Source: an uncultured Arsenicibacter sp. (GTDB taxonomy: Bacteria; Bacteroidota; Bacteroidia; Cytophagales; Spirosomataceae). Taken from it: a DNA stretch of 42,073 bases. Position numbers and translations under genes: made by a program. How positions within the stretch are numbered: position 1 is the first letter of the stretch; each line of letters opens with the position of its first letter. The stretch lies in contig NZ_CAMFHL010000042.1 of the NCBI RefSeq assembly GCF_945952095.1, forward strand, positions 1 to 42,073, read 5' to 3'. Shown here piece after piece: positions 15,881 through 23,699 of this stretch. The notes below the pieces were generated by a model. It was given only the letters and a program-made list of their open reading frames with translations, had not been told where the DNA came from and ran no database searches.

Positions 15881-17455
15881 TTATTTTTTACCCGCCAGCA
15901 TCTGATCCCAGGCTTCGGCTGGTGTTTTCACCGGTTGATTCGTGCGTTTAACTACCGGCCACTGTGCCTGCAAACGGGCAAGCTCGACGGAAAAGCGACG
16001 GACGAGCGCCTCGGATTGTTTCGGGTTGGCAAAAATGAGGTCTTTCGACTCCCCGATGTCATCTGCCAGATTATAGAGTTCCAGCGTTTCGGATTTGTGC
16101 TGATACACCAGCTTCCAGTCGCCCTGCCGCATGGCACTTGCCCACGAAATGGCAGGCCCATCCTCCGCAATCCAGTGGTTTGGATGATGCCAGATAAAGG
16201 CGCGTTTCTGCTGCAGGGCTCCGGCTGGTTTGCGGAGCAGCGTAGCAAAAGATTGACCGTCAATCTCCTTCTGCGGAGCCGCATTCCGGATACCGGCTAC
16301 CTCCAGCAACGTCGGGAAAAAGTCTTCGATGATCACCGGAACCTCCGTCTGACTGCCGGCTTTAATCGTTTTCGGCCAGCGGGCCAGCATCGGTTCACGG
16401 ATTCCGCCTTCATACACGGAGCCTTTACCGGCCCGCAACGGCAGATTGTGGGTATGTGCAGGGGCACTCCTGGCAGGTACGGTGCTCAGGCCGCCGTTAT
16501 CCGACATGAACAGGATCAGTGTATTTTCCGAGAGCTGATGGGCGTCCAGATAATCCATTACATCCCCGAGACTTTTATCCATACCTTCGACCAATGACGC
16601 ATAATTTGCTTCGGTTACCGGGAGACCTGCTTTCAGGTATTTATCGACAAACCGTTTGTCGGCCATAATCGGCGTATGTACAGCATAGTGCGCCAGATAC
16701 AGGAAAAACGGCTGATGATTTTTCACCGAAGCGTCAACGGCTTTGAGGGCTTCGGTGGTCAGCGCATCCGACAAAAACGTGTTTGTACCGTGGTATTTTT
16801 CCAGTCCCGGCACTGCATTCCGGTTACGCTTGCCATTGACGGGCCGGTCATAGTTGTCGGTCCCAAGATAGCTGGCAGGGTGGCCAATTTCACTGCCGGC
16901 AATGTTAACGGCAAAGCCAAGGTTCAGCGGATCGGCCCCGGGTGTTTGTGCAGACCCGAAATGAGCCTTCCCGCAATGAATGGTCTGATAGCCGTTACCA
17001 GCTAAAAGGGCTGGCAGGGCCCTGGCGGTAACCGTGTGCCGGACACCGCCTACCGGACTATATCCGTTAATGTTCCAGTCGACGGACTGAAGATCCGGAT
17101 CGGGGTAATCGGTATTGGTATCCACGTTGGGCGACACCCAGTTGGTGATCCGGTGGCGGGTGGCATTAAGGCCCGTCATCAGACTAACACGGGAAGGGGT
17201 ACACAAGGGCGTGGCGTAGGCATTGGTAAACTTCATTCCCTCTCTGGCCATCCGTTCCATATTGGGCGTGTGGAATCGTTTGTTGAGCGGGGTGGCTTCT
17301 TTCCAGAAAGGTACAGACGTATCCTGCCAGCCCATATCATCAACCATAAACACGATGATGTTAGGTTTTGGCTTCGAAGGTTGTTGAGCCGATACCCGCA
17401 ACAACGGGGAAACAGTTAACAGGAGAAAAAGGAAACAATACCTGAATCGGACCAT
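15881..17455 (-). CDS. Formylglycine-dependent sulfatase, last gene of the ethanolamine operon
   Basis: A 524-residue member of the alkaline phosphatase/sulfatase superfamily with a Sec signal peptide (cut near VSAQ, residue 24), so it is periplasmic or secreted. Metal ligands show in VDDMGWQD (38-45). The catalytic Cys85 sits in CTPSR, the motif that is oxidised to formylglycine, followed by LMTGLNATRHR. Further active-site parts are CGKAHFG, HYAVHTPI and FMSDNGG. The ATG lies 2 bases after the eutC stop, so it is co-transcribed with eat-eutB-eutC. Standard substrates are sulfate esters; some relatives with the same Cys cut phosphodiesters. In this operon it could release ethanolamine from a sulfated or phosphorylated form (inference). 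Confidence 0.93.
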   Translation of the reverse strand: MVRFRYCFLFLLLTVSPLLRVSAQQPSKPKPNIIVFMVDDMGWQDTSVPFWKEATPLNKRFHTPNMERMAREGMKFTNAYATPLCTPSRVSLMTGLNATRHRITNWVSPNVDTNTDYPDPDLQSVDWNINGYSPVGGVRHTVTARALPALLAGNGYQTIHCGKAHFGSAQTPGADPLNLGFAVNIAGSEIGHPASYLGTDNYDRPVNGKRNRNAVPGLEKYHGTNTFLSDALTTEALKAVDASVKNHQPFFLYLAHYAVHTPIMADKRFVDKYLKAGLPVTEANYASLVEGMDKSLGDVMDYLDAHQLSENTLILFMSDNGGLSTVPARSAPAHTHNLPLRAGKGSVYEGGIREPMLARWPKTIKAGSQTEVPVIIEDFFPTLLEVAGIRNAAPQKEIDGQSFATLLRKPAGALQQKRAFIWHHPNHWIAEDGPAISWASAMRQGDWKLVYQHKSETLELYNLADDIGESKDLIFANPKQSEALVRRFSVELARLQAQWPVVKRTNQPVKTPAEAWDQMLAGKK

Positions 17456-17457
17456 GT

Positions 17458-18228
17458 TTAACTGATCTGTCGATTTGTGTCATCCTTGTCTTTCAACTGT
17501 ACTCCTGACAGTTGCAACCGGAATGCTTCCTGCACCAGATACATGATTTTATCAACGGCAAGCACAGTAGACAATCCTTGCGGGCGGATATTCGAGATGC
17601 AGTTACGCCGTTCGTCCGTCAGGCCAACCTGCGGTGCATAGGTCAGGTAAGCCCCCATGCTGTCGGCAGAACTGAGCCCCGGCCGTTCGCCGATAAACAT
17701 GATGGTCATCCGGGCGTTGAGCAAACTCCCGATTTCGTCGGCAATGGCCACCCGTCCCTGTTCCACCATTACAACAGGCGCCAGCGTAAAGCCGGCTTTC
17801 ACGGTTGTTCGGCTCAACAGGTCAATTACCGGAACAGCATTCTGGTTGATGGCTTCGGCCGATAACCCATCGGCCAGAATTATGGACAGATCGGTGGCTG
17901 GTGCTGCCAGCTGCTTGAGGTGTGTTACAGAGTCTGCCGAAAGCCGGCGCCCGTAGTCCGGCCGCTGCAGATACTGGTCGCGGTTCTGCGCCTGACTATG
18001 AACGTCCACGACCGGGAGACCAAGGTCAGTCAGTGCCTGCCTCAAAGAGTCTTTGTACAAAGCCGAGTAAACGGCATCTTTTGCATGGGCATGTGCCAGC
18101 TTAAAGGCCAGTGATTCGCGCATGGGCATCGACACGCCGGTTTTTCCCAGCGCTATACGGGCATCTGTATACGTCTTCAGCGATGCCCAGTCATCCTGGT
18201 CAAGCCAGGTTTTCCGTAGTTCACTCAT
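17458..18228 (-). CDS. eutC: Ethanolamine ammonia-lyase small subunit
   Basis: A 256-residue cytoplasmic subunit of the adenosylcobalamin-dependent enzyme that converts ethanolamine to acetaldehyde and ammonia. Family features visible are the LGKTGVSMPMRESLAFKLAHAHAKDAV segment, VVDVHSQAQNRDQYLQRPDYGRRL, LADGLSAEAINQN, and FIGERPGLSSADSMGAYLTYAP; the C-terminus has CISNIRPQGLS. The small subunit together with EutB holds the B12 cofactor. Its ATG overlaps the eutB stop by 4 bases (ATGA), and the sulfatase follows 2 bases after its stop. Confidence 0.96.
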   Translation of the reverse strand: MSELRKTWLDQDDWASLKTYTDARIALGKTGVSMPMRESLAFKLAHAHAKDAVYSALYKDSLRQALTDLGLPVVDVHSQAQNRDQYLQRPDYGRRLSADSVTHLKQLAAPATDLSIILADGLSAEAINQNAVPVIDLLSRTTVKAGFTLAPVVMVEQGRVAIADEIGSLLNARMTIMFIGERPGLSSADSMGAYLTYAPQVGLTDERRNCISNIRPQGLSTVLAVDKIMYLVQEAFRLQLSGVQLKDKDDTNRQIS

Positions 18229-19607
18229 GCTTCAAACAGACCTGCATACAGGCGTTTCTGGGTTCCTGAAAAAAGCCGTTTGCCGTGTTCATCCATGATG
18301 CTCTGGCGGATCAGCCATTGCTCAAATTCGGGTGCCGGTCGCAGGCCAAGCACACGCCGGACATACAATGCATCGTGGAACGACGTTGACTGGTAGTTGA
18401 GCATAATGTCATCGGCTCCCGGAACACCCATGATAAAGTTAATGCCCGCCACGCCGAGCAATGTCAGCAGGTTATCCATATCGTCCTGATCGGCCTGGGC
18501 GTGGTTGGTGTAACAAATGTCCATACCCATCGGCAGACCCATCAATTTACCGCAAAAATGGTCTTCGAGTCCTGCCCGGGTAATCTGCTTACCGTCGAAC
18601 AGGTATTCCGGTCCAATAAAACCGACTACTGAATTGACCAGCAGCGGGTTATACTGCCGCGCTACGGCATAGGCGCGCACTTCGCATGTTTGCTGATCAA
18701 CGCCGTGGTGAGCATTGGCCGATAAGGCGCTGCCCTGACCCGTTTCAAAATACATCAGATTCTGACCGACGGTCCCCCGGTTAAGAGACAGACCGGCTTC
18801 GTAGCCTTCCCGGAGCGTTGCGAGGCTAACGCCGAAACTGGCATTGGCCTTCTCCGTACCGGCAATTGACTGAAACACCAGGTCCACCGGAATTCCCTGA
18901 TTGATCAGCTCGATGGTGGTCGTAATATGGCTCAGTACACAACTCTGGGTCGGTATCTCAAACCGTTCGCGTAGCTCGTCAATCATGTGCAGCAACCGGC
19001 CTGTTATGGCAGGGCTGTCGGTGGCGGGATTGATGCCGATGGTTGCGTCTCCGCTGCCATACATCAGCCCGTCGAGCATACTGGCCGCAATCCCGCGCAT
19101 GTCGTCTACGGGATGGTTCGGCTGTAACCGGACCGACAAATGGCCTTTAAGCCCGAGGGTGTTCCGGAAGCGGGTTACGACTTCGCATTTTTTGGCGACC
19201 AGAATCAGGTCCTGATTCCGCATCAGCTTGGATACGGCCGCCACCATTTCGGGGGTAAGTCCCTGACGGATAGAGGCAATTACGGTAGTATCGGCCTCGT
19301 CGCTCAGGAGCCAGTCGCGGAGTTCCCCGACAGTAAAGTGGCTGATCCGGCTAAAGCCGGCCTTGTCGTGGGTGTCAATAATCAGCCGGGTGACTTCGTC
19401 GGCCTCGTAAGGAATGACAGCTTCGTTAAGAAAATCCGTTAGTCTGACATCGGCAAGCGCAATCTGGGCCGCTATCCGTTCTTCGTACGTTTCAGCACCT
19501 AACCCCGCCAGCATATCGCCCGACCGCAGGGGGCTGGCTTTGGCCAACAGCTGTTTCAACGAATGAAACACGTAGGTAAATCCGCGGATGGTACAGTGGT
19601 AGGCCAT
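18225..19607 (-). CDS. eutB: Ethanolamine ammonia-lyase large subunit
   Basis: With ATG at 19607 (MAYHCTIRGFTYVFHSLKQLLAKASPLRSGD) it has 460 residues, close to the usual 453-460 of EutB; the frame is open further upstream but that part overlaps the permease gene in another frame and has no family match. Recognisable blocks are LAGLGAETYEERIAAQ, YGSGDATIGINPATDSP, GSALSANAHHGVDQQTCEVRAY, GFIGPEYLFDG and KLMGLPMGMDICYTNHAQADQDD, the active-site barrel of the catalytic subunit. It starts 5 bases after the permease stop and overlaps eutC by 4 bases. It needs adenosylcobalamin; no eutA reactivase is in the window. Confidence 0.97.
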   Translation of the reverse strand: MAYHCTIRGFTYVFHSLKQLLAKASPLRSGDMLAGLGAETYEERIAAQIALADVRLTDFLNEAVIPYEADEVTRLIIDTHDKAGFSRISHFTVGELRDWLLSDEADTTVIASIRQGLTPEMVAAVSKLMRNQDLILVAKKCEVVTRFRNTLGLKGHLSVRLQPNHPVDDMRGIAASMLDGLMYGSGDATIGINPATDSPAITGRLLHMIDELRERFEIPTQSCVLSHITTTIELINQGIPVDLVFQSIAGTEKANASFGVSLATLREGYEAGLSLNRGTVGQNLMYFETGQGSALSANAHHGVDQQTCEVRAYAVARQYNPLLVNSVVGFIGPEYLFDGKQITRAGLEDHFCGKLMGLPMGMDICYTNHAQADQDDMDNLLTLLGVAGINFIMGVPGADDIMLNYQSTSFHDALYVRRVLGLRPAPEFEQWLIRQSIMDEHGKRLFSGTQKRLYAGLFEA

Positions 19608-19612
19608 ACGAA

Positions 19613-20944
19613 TCAGTGTTTGCCTTTGGTGTCTAGATGAAGCCGTCCGGCAATGGTCCGGTGGCGGCCCGACAGGAAAAATAAGGTCACAATGCCCGCT
19701 AAGCCGCTGAAAAACAGAAGGCTGAGCCACGGGTAAAAATAAATCATTGCTGCCAGCGCGATTACTGCCGTGATCAGGGCAATGGCCGGAAAATAAGGGT
19801 ACAGCGGGGCCTTGAATGGTCGCTTGAGCATCGGCTCGTTCCGGCGCAGCGCAAACAGGGCCAGCATACTGACAATATACACTACGACCGCGCCAATCGT
19901 CGACAGAATCACGAGTTTGCTGGTATCCAGCATCGTCAGGGCAATCATACCTAAAATCCCGCCAACGACCAGGGCAAGGTAAGGCACCTGCTGTCCCCGG
20001 CTGACAGATGCCAACTGAACCGGCAGATACCCGCTGCGGGCCAGGGCATACATCTGTCGTGAATAGCTGATAATAATGCCGTGGAAGGAGGCAATCAGCC
20101 CAAACAACCCGACACTGGCAAAAAGCTTCGTCAGCGGATTGGTGCGCCCGAGAACGATACCGATGGATTCGGGCAGGGGGTAGTCGAGGTTATCGAGCTG
20201 ATCCCAGGGCGCAATGCCGCCAACGCAGACCATCACGGCCAGGGCCAGCACCATCAGGGTAAACAACGCTGAAATATAGCCTTTGGCAATGGCCTTATTC
20301 TGGTCTTTCACCTCTTCGGCTACCATGGCTACACCTTCCAGACAGACATAGAGCCAGATGGCAAACGGTAAGGCGGCAAACACCCCGCCCCAGCCAAACG
20401 GCATCGGGTTGTTCAGGAAGGTTTCCATTTTGAAATGGGGAGCAACCACGCCGATGAACAGCAGTAACTCTACAATGGCCAGTACCGTCATGATGAGTGA
20501 AAACCAGGCGGCTTCCTTAATCCCCAGCATGTTAATGACCGTGAAGAGGGCATAGGATACCATCGATGCCACCAGAATCGGCACAGACGGGTACAGAAAA
20601 TGGATATAACTGCCCAGGGCCAGGGCAATGGCCGGAGCGGCAAATAAAAACTCAATCAGGGTAGCGTATCCGGCAATCAGCGCGCCGATGGGGCCGAAAG
20701 CTTTCAGGGCATACGCAAAGGGGCCGCCTGCATTCGGGATGGCGGTTGTTAATTCGGTAAAGCTGAAGATGAAGGTAAAATAGAGTACGGTAATCAGGAG
20801 CGTGGCTAGTAACAACCCGACTGTCCCGGCAACTCCCCAGCCATAATTCCAGCCGAAGTATTCTCCCGAGATAACCAACCCGACGCCGATCGCCCAGATG
20901 TGAATAGGGTTTAATGCTTTTTTTAACGAAACTTCTTCTGTCAT
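19613..20944 (-). CDS. eat: Ethanolamine permease (APC family)
   Basis: A 443-residue inner-membrane transporter of the amino acid/polyamine/organocation family with about 12 membrane helices. The N-terminal ISGEYFGWNYGWG segment is typical of ethanolamine permeases, followed by TTAIPNAGGPFAYALKAFGPIGAL and FGLIASFHGIIISYSRQMYALARSGYLP. It imports ethanolamine with protons or another ion. It is the first gene of the tight eat-eutB-eutC-sulfatase unit (5-base gap to eutB). The space to the phospholipase gene upstream contains a terminator-like hairpin (20993-21022); no own promoter with a good TAnnTTTG was found, so it may be read by partial read-through. Confidence 0.93.
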   Translation of the reverse strand: MTEEVSLKKALNPIHIWAIGVGLVISGEYFGWNYGWGVAGTVGLLLATLLITVLYFTFIFSFTELTTAIPNAGGPFAYALKAFGPIGALIAGYATLIEFLFAAPAIALALGSYIHFLYPSVPILVASMVSYALFTVINMLGIKEAAWFSLIMTVLAIVELLLFIGVVAPHFKMETFLNNPMPFGWGGVFAALPFAIWLYVCLEGVAMVAEEVKDQNKAIAKGYISALFTLMVLALAVMVCVGGIAPWDQLDNLDYPLPESIGIVLGRTNPLTKLFASVGLFGLIASFHGIIISYSRQMYALARSGYLPVQLASVSRGQQVPYLALVVGGILGMIALTMLDTSKLVILSTIGAVVVYIVSMLALFALRRNEPMLKRPFKAPLYPYFPAIALITAVIALAAMIYFYPWLSLLFFSGLAGIVTLFFLSGRHRTIAGRLHLDTKGKH

Positions 20945-20992
20945 ATTGGTCTGTGCCTGACTGAATTACGCAGCCGGACGAAGTTTTGAAAA

Positions 20993-21022
20993 GCGGGAAC
21001 CGGTAAATGTACCGATTCCCGC
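20993..21022 (-). terminator. Terminator or attenuator between phospholipase C and the permease
   Basis: Stem GCGGGAA (20993-20999) / TTCCCGC (21016-21022) with an inner CGGTA/TACCG and one C-A mismatch, loop AATG. On the minus strand it runs into TTTTC. It would end or reduce transcription from the susCD-plc genes before the eut genes. Confidence 0.65.
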
Positions 21023-21039
21023 CCTGATTGTCAATTGGC

Positions 21040-23553
21040 CTATGAGAGGACCGTCAACGTGTCGGGGCCCTGGCCGATGAGAGGGTCGGTGTAACCGGTT
21101 TTGCCGGTTTCGACGCGGCCGGCATACCGGAATTCAACGTCGTCGATACCGTCGATTTTAACGCTGACGTCATACCAGTTATGTGACCGTTTAAGGTCCA
21201 GTTCAACCAGCTGCTCAGCCCCTTTGGTGCCGGCCTTTGCCAGGGTGATGGTTTTAGTCGGAGCGCCGTATCCGTTATCAATAATCTGCACCGTATAACT
21301 CCGCGCATCGTCGGCATTAGCCAGTTGCAGGCTGATATCGCCGCTCAGGTTATTGAGCAGGCCACGGTTATACAGACACGAAACATCAATCCGGTTTTTG
21401 GCCTTGTTCACTCTGAACTCGCGGAAGAAACCGTTAGGCCCGTAGACACGGATCGGATACTCTGCGCTGAATGAATCCGTCAATGTATCGCCAGCGGCAA
21501 CGGTATAATGCCGGACGCTGACATCATTGTCGTGCACTTCGTATACGTGGAAAGGAGAGCCTGCCGCCTTTTTACCAAACGTTTTATTCTTTGCCGACAG
21601 CGAAAGCTGTAGTTTACCGTCTTTCAGTTTTGCGTCCGAATACAGCTCATACGGCAGGGCATTCGACGGGCGGATGCCTTTTTCCTGATAATACGGAGCT
21701 GCTGCTGTCCTGGCTTTCAGGGACTCTACCTCCTGTTCGTTCAGCGCTTTGAAGCCCTCCGGCAGTTTTTTAAACTGCGCTTTGTGGATACCCTCGTAAA
21801 ACGGTTGTTTCTGCACCGGTGACGGCAGGGGCATCTTATCGCCGCTATACGGCCGGAATACAGATGTCAGATCACCGCAGACGGTCCGCCGCCAGTCGCT
21901 GATGTTAGTTTCTTTAATTGTCTTGCCGGTTTTTTTCGACAGGAACTGCTCCATGAACTGAAGGATAGACGTATGGTCAAACACTTCGGAGTTCACATAG
22001 CCGCCGCGGCTCCACGGCGAAGCAATCACCAGCGGCACCCGGAAGCCGAGGCCGATCGGACCCGTCCGGCCGCCGTTGCTGCGCTTCGATTCCTGCTCGG
22101 TTGTGACAAACTCAAGTGTTGTGTCCAGACCCTTGCTGTTCAGACCCGTCTCGGGCTGATTCGGGTGGGCCGGTACAAACGGCGGGAAGTGGTCAAAATA
22201 GCCGTCGTTTTCGTCGTAGCACAGAATAAAGATCGTTTTTTTCCAGACCTCAGGGTCTTTGGTCAGAATGTCCATGACCTCCGAGATATACCAGGCGCCA
22301 TACCATGGGGCACCAGGGTGATCCGAGAAGTTTTCCGGAGCCACAATCCACGAAACAGTCGGGAGTTTCTTGCTTTGCACATCGGCCCGGAACTGGTGCA
22401 GGACGTCGCCTTTCGGAATGGTCATTGTCCGTTCCGTATCGCCGTCCCGGTAGGTCTGCGTCGTGACGGACCGGTAATCCGGATCGTTTACATTGGTGGA
22501 GAATGCCTTTTCGTGCAGATTTTTGGTCCGCTGCGGCAGGTCTTTATATTTTTCAGGGGCATAGTCTACCAGATCTCGCTCCACGATTTTTACATAATAG
22601 CGCAGGGTGTCAAGCTCGCGTTTGGCTTTGGCATACTCGGGCTGCCCTTCCGTCAGGGCGGCCAGCCGGGCTTCGGCTGCTTTGATTTTGTCGGGTAGTT
22701 CCTTTTGCTGTCGCTGGATGTACGGGTAATATTTGCCGTGGAAACGGACTTTGTACTGCGAAAACCACTCAATCGGGTTATCGGTAAAATTACTCAGCCA
22801 GCCATCTTCATCGCCGGTCAGGCCGGTGTCGAGGCTAAGCTCATTCTGATAGATTTTCCACGAAATACCGTTGTCTTCGAGGCGTTCGGGAAAGGTGGTC
22901 CAGCTGGCTTCCCGCTCGTAGGTTACGTTCTCGTTGCGGACGTTGGCCATTGCCTTCGGGTCGCGGGGGTCGCGGACGGTGCCGGTCCAGAGAAACAGGC
23001 GGTTCGGTGTGGTGCCGGTCAGAGACGAACAGAAATTCTGGTCGCAGATGGTAAAGGCATCAGCGAGGGCATAATAAAACGGAATATCTTCCCGGTCATA
23101 ATACCCCATCGTCAGCGGCATTTCGGAGTACGTTTTATTGCCCGACCGCTTGGCATCCAGCCAGCCGTTATACTTTCCGCCATTGCGGGCATCAACCTGG
23201 TTTTCCCAGGAATGGGGCAGGGCGCTCATCCACGTCGCTTTCGTATCCTTCATGTTGAGGCGGAACGGCGCAAACGTCTGACCGGCTTTATTGGTCTGAA
23301 ACCAGACCTTCCGCTTGTTAGGCAGGTCAATGGCCCGCGGATCGTTAAAGCCCCGGACGCCTTGCAACGTGCCATAGGCATGATCAAACGAACGGTTTTC
23401 CTGCATCAGAATCACCACGTGCTCGGCATCCATAAACGTGGTGCCTGGCTTAGGGTCGATGGAAAATGCTTTCTGGATAGCAGCAGGCATCGATTCGCTG
23501 AAACTCGTCGATAGTAGCGCTGCTTTTTTAAGAAAATCTCTTCTTGAATCCAT
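21040..23553 (-). CDS. Phospholipase C, phosphocholine-specific type, Tat-exported
   Basis: With ATG 23553 the protein has 837 residues and begins with a twin-arginine signal SRRDFLKKA (3-11), so it is exported folded. The phosphoesterase domain (PF04185) has HVVILMQENRSFDHAYGTLQGVRGFNDP (45-72), ILCYDENDGYFDHFPPF and PLVIASPWSRGGYVN. Two bacterial phospholipase C C-terminal domains (DUF756) follow, with GSPFHVYEVHDNDVSVRHYTV and PNGFFREFRV. This family hydrolyses phosphatidylcholine, phosphatidylethanolamine or sphingomyelin-like lipids to diacylglycerol (or ceramide) and a phosphorylated head group. A longer frame from 23622 would start in a hairpin and is not used. It lies after susD, in front of the ethanolamine genes, which points to ethanolamine lipids as substrate (inference). 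Confidence 0.92.
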   Translation of the reverse strand: MDSRRDFLKKAALLSTSFSESMPAAIQKAFSIDPKPGTTFMDAEHVVILMQENRSFDHAYGTLQGVRGFNDPRAIDLPNKRKVWFQTNKAGQTFAPFRLNMKDTKATWMSALPHSWENQVDARNGGKYNGWLDAKRSGNKTYSEMPLTMGYYDREDIPFYYALADAFTICDQNFCSSLTGTTPNRLFLWTGTVRDPRDPKAMANVRNENVTYEREASWTTFPERLEDNGISWKIYQNELSLDTGLTGDEDGWLSNFTDNPIEWFSQYKVRFHGKYYPYIQRQQKELPDKIKAAEARLAALTEGQPEYAKAKRELDTLRYYVKIVERDLVDYAPEKYKDLPQRTKNLHEKAFSTNVNDPDYRSVTTQTYRDGDTERTMTIPKGDVLHQFRADVQSKKLPTVSWIVAPENFSDHPGAPWYGAWYISEVMDILTKDPEVWKKTIFILCYDENDGYFDHFPPFVPAHPNQPETGLNSKGLDTTLEFVTTEQESKRSNGGRTGPIGLGFRVPLVIASPWSRGGYVNSEVFDHTSILQFMEQFLSKKTGKTIKETNISDWRRTVCGDLTSVFRPYSGDKMPLPSPVQKQPFYEGIHKAQFKKLPEGFKALNEQEVESLKARTAAAPYYQEKGIRPSNALPYELYSDAKLKDGKLQLSLSAKNKTFGKKAAGSPFHVYEVHDNDVSVRHYTVAAGDTLTDSFSAEYPIRVYGPNGFFREFRVNKAKNRIDVSCLYNRGLLNNLSGDISLQLANADDARSYTVQIIDNGYGAPTKTITLAKAGTKGAEQLVELDLKRSHNWYDVSVKIDGIDDVEFRYAGRVETGKTGYTDPLIGQGPDTLTVLS

Positions 23554-23610
23554 TACTGCGAAACCAATGGTTTTTTCGTCAAAATCTGTGTTGTACTCAC
23601 CTTTTGGGCT

Positions 23611-23640
23611 CCCGCTCACCAACCGGATGGGGTGAGCGGG
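23611..23640 (-). other. Intercistronic hairpin between susD and phospholipase C
   Basis: A perfect 10-base stem CCCGCTCACC (23611-23620) / GGTGAGCGGG (23631-23640) with a 10-base loop. There is no T-run after it on the minus strand, so it more likely sets mRNA stability or processing than termination. Confidence 0.7.
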
Positions 23641-23699
23641 AAACCGGATTATTAAAGATACGACTGTCTGAAGGCATTGGTACTATCGGCAGCCATTCT

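Noticed and set aside
19608..19730. Longer start for eutB
   Set aside because: The extension overlaps the permease C-terminus in another frame and does not match EutB, whose N-terminus aligns to ATG 19607.
22705..23514. Long frame (269 codons) antisense to phospholipase C
   Set aside because: The other strand has the conserved phosphoesterase and Tat motifs; the antisense frame is a by-product of GC-rich codon use. The same holds for 21973-22698.
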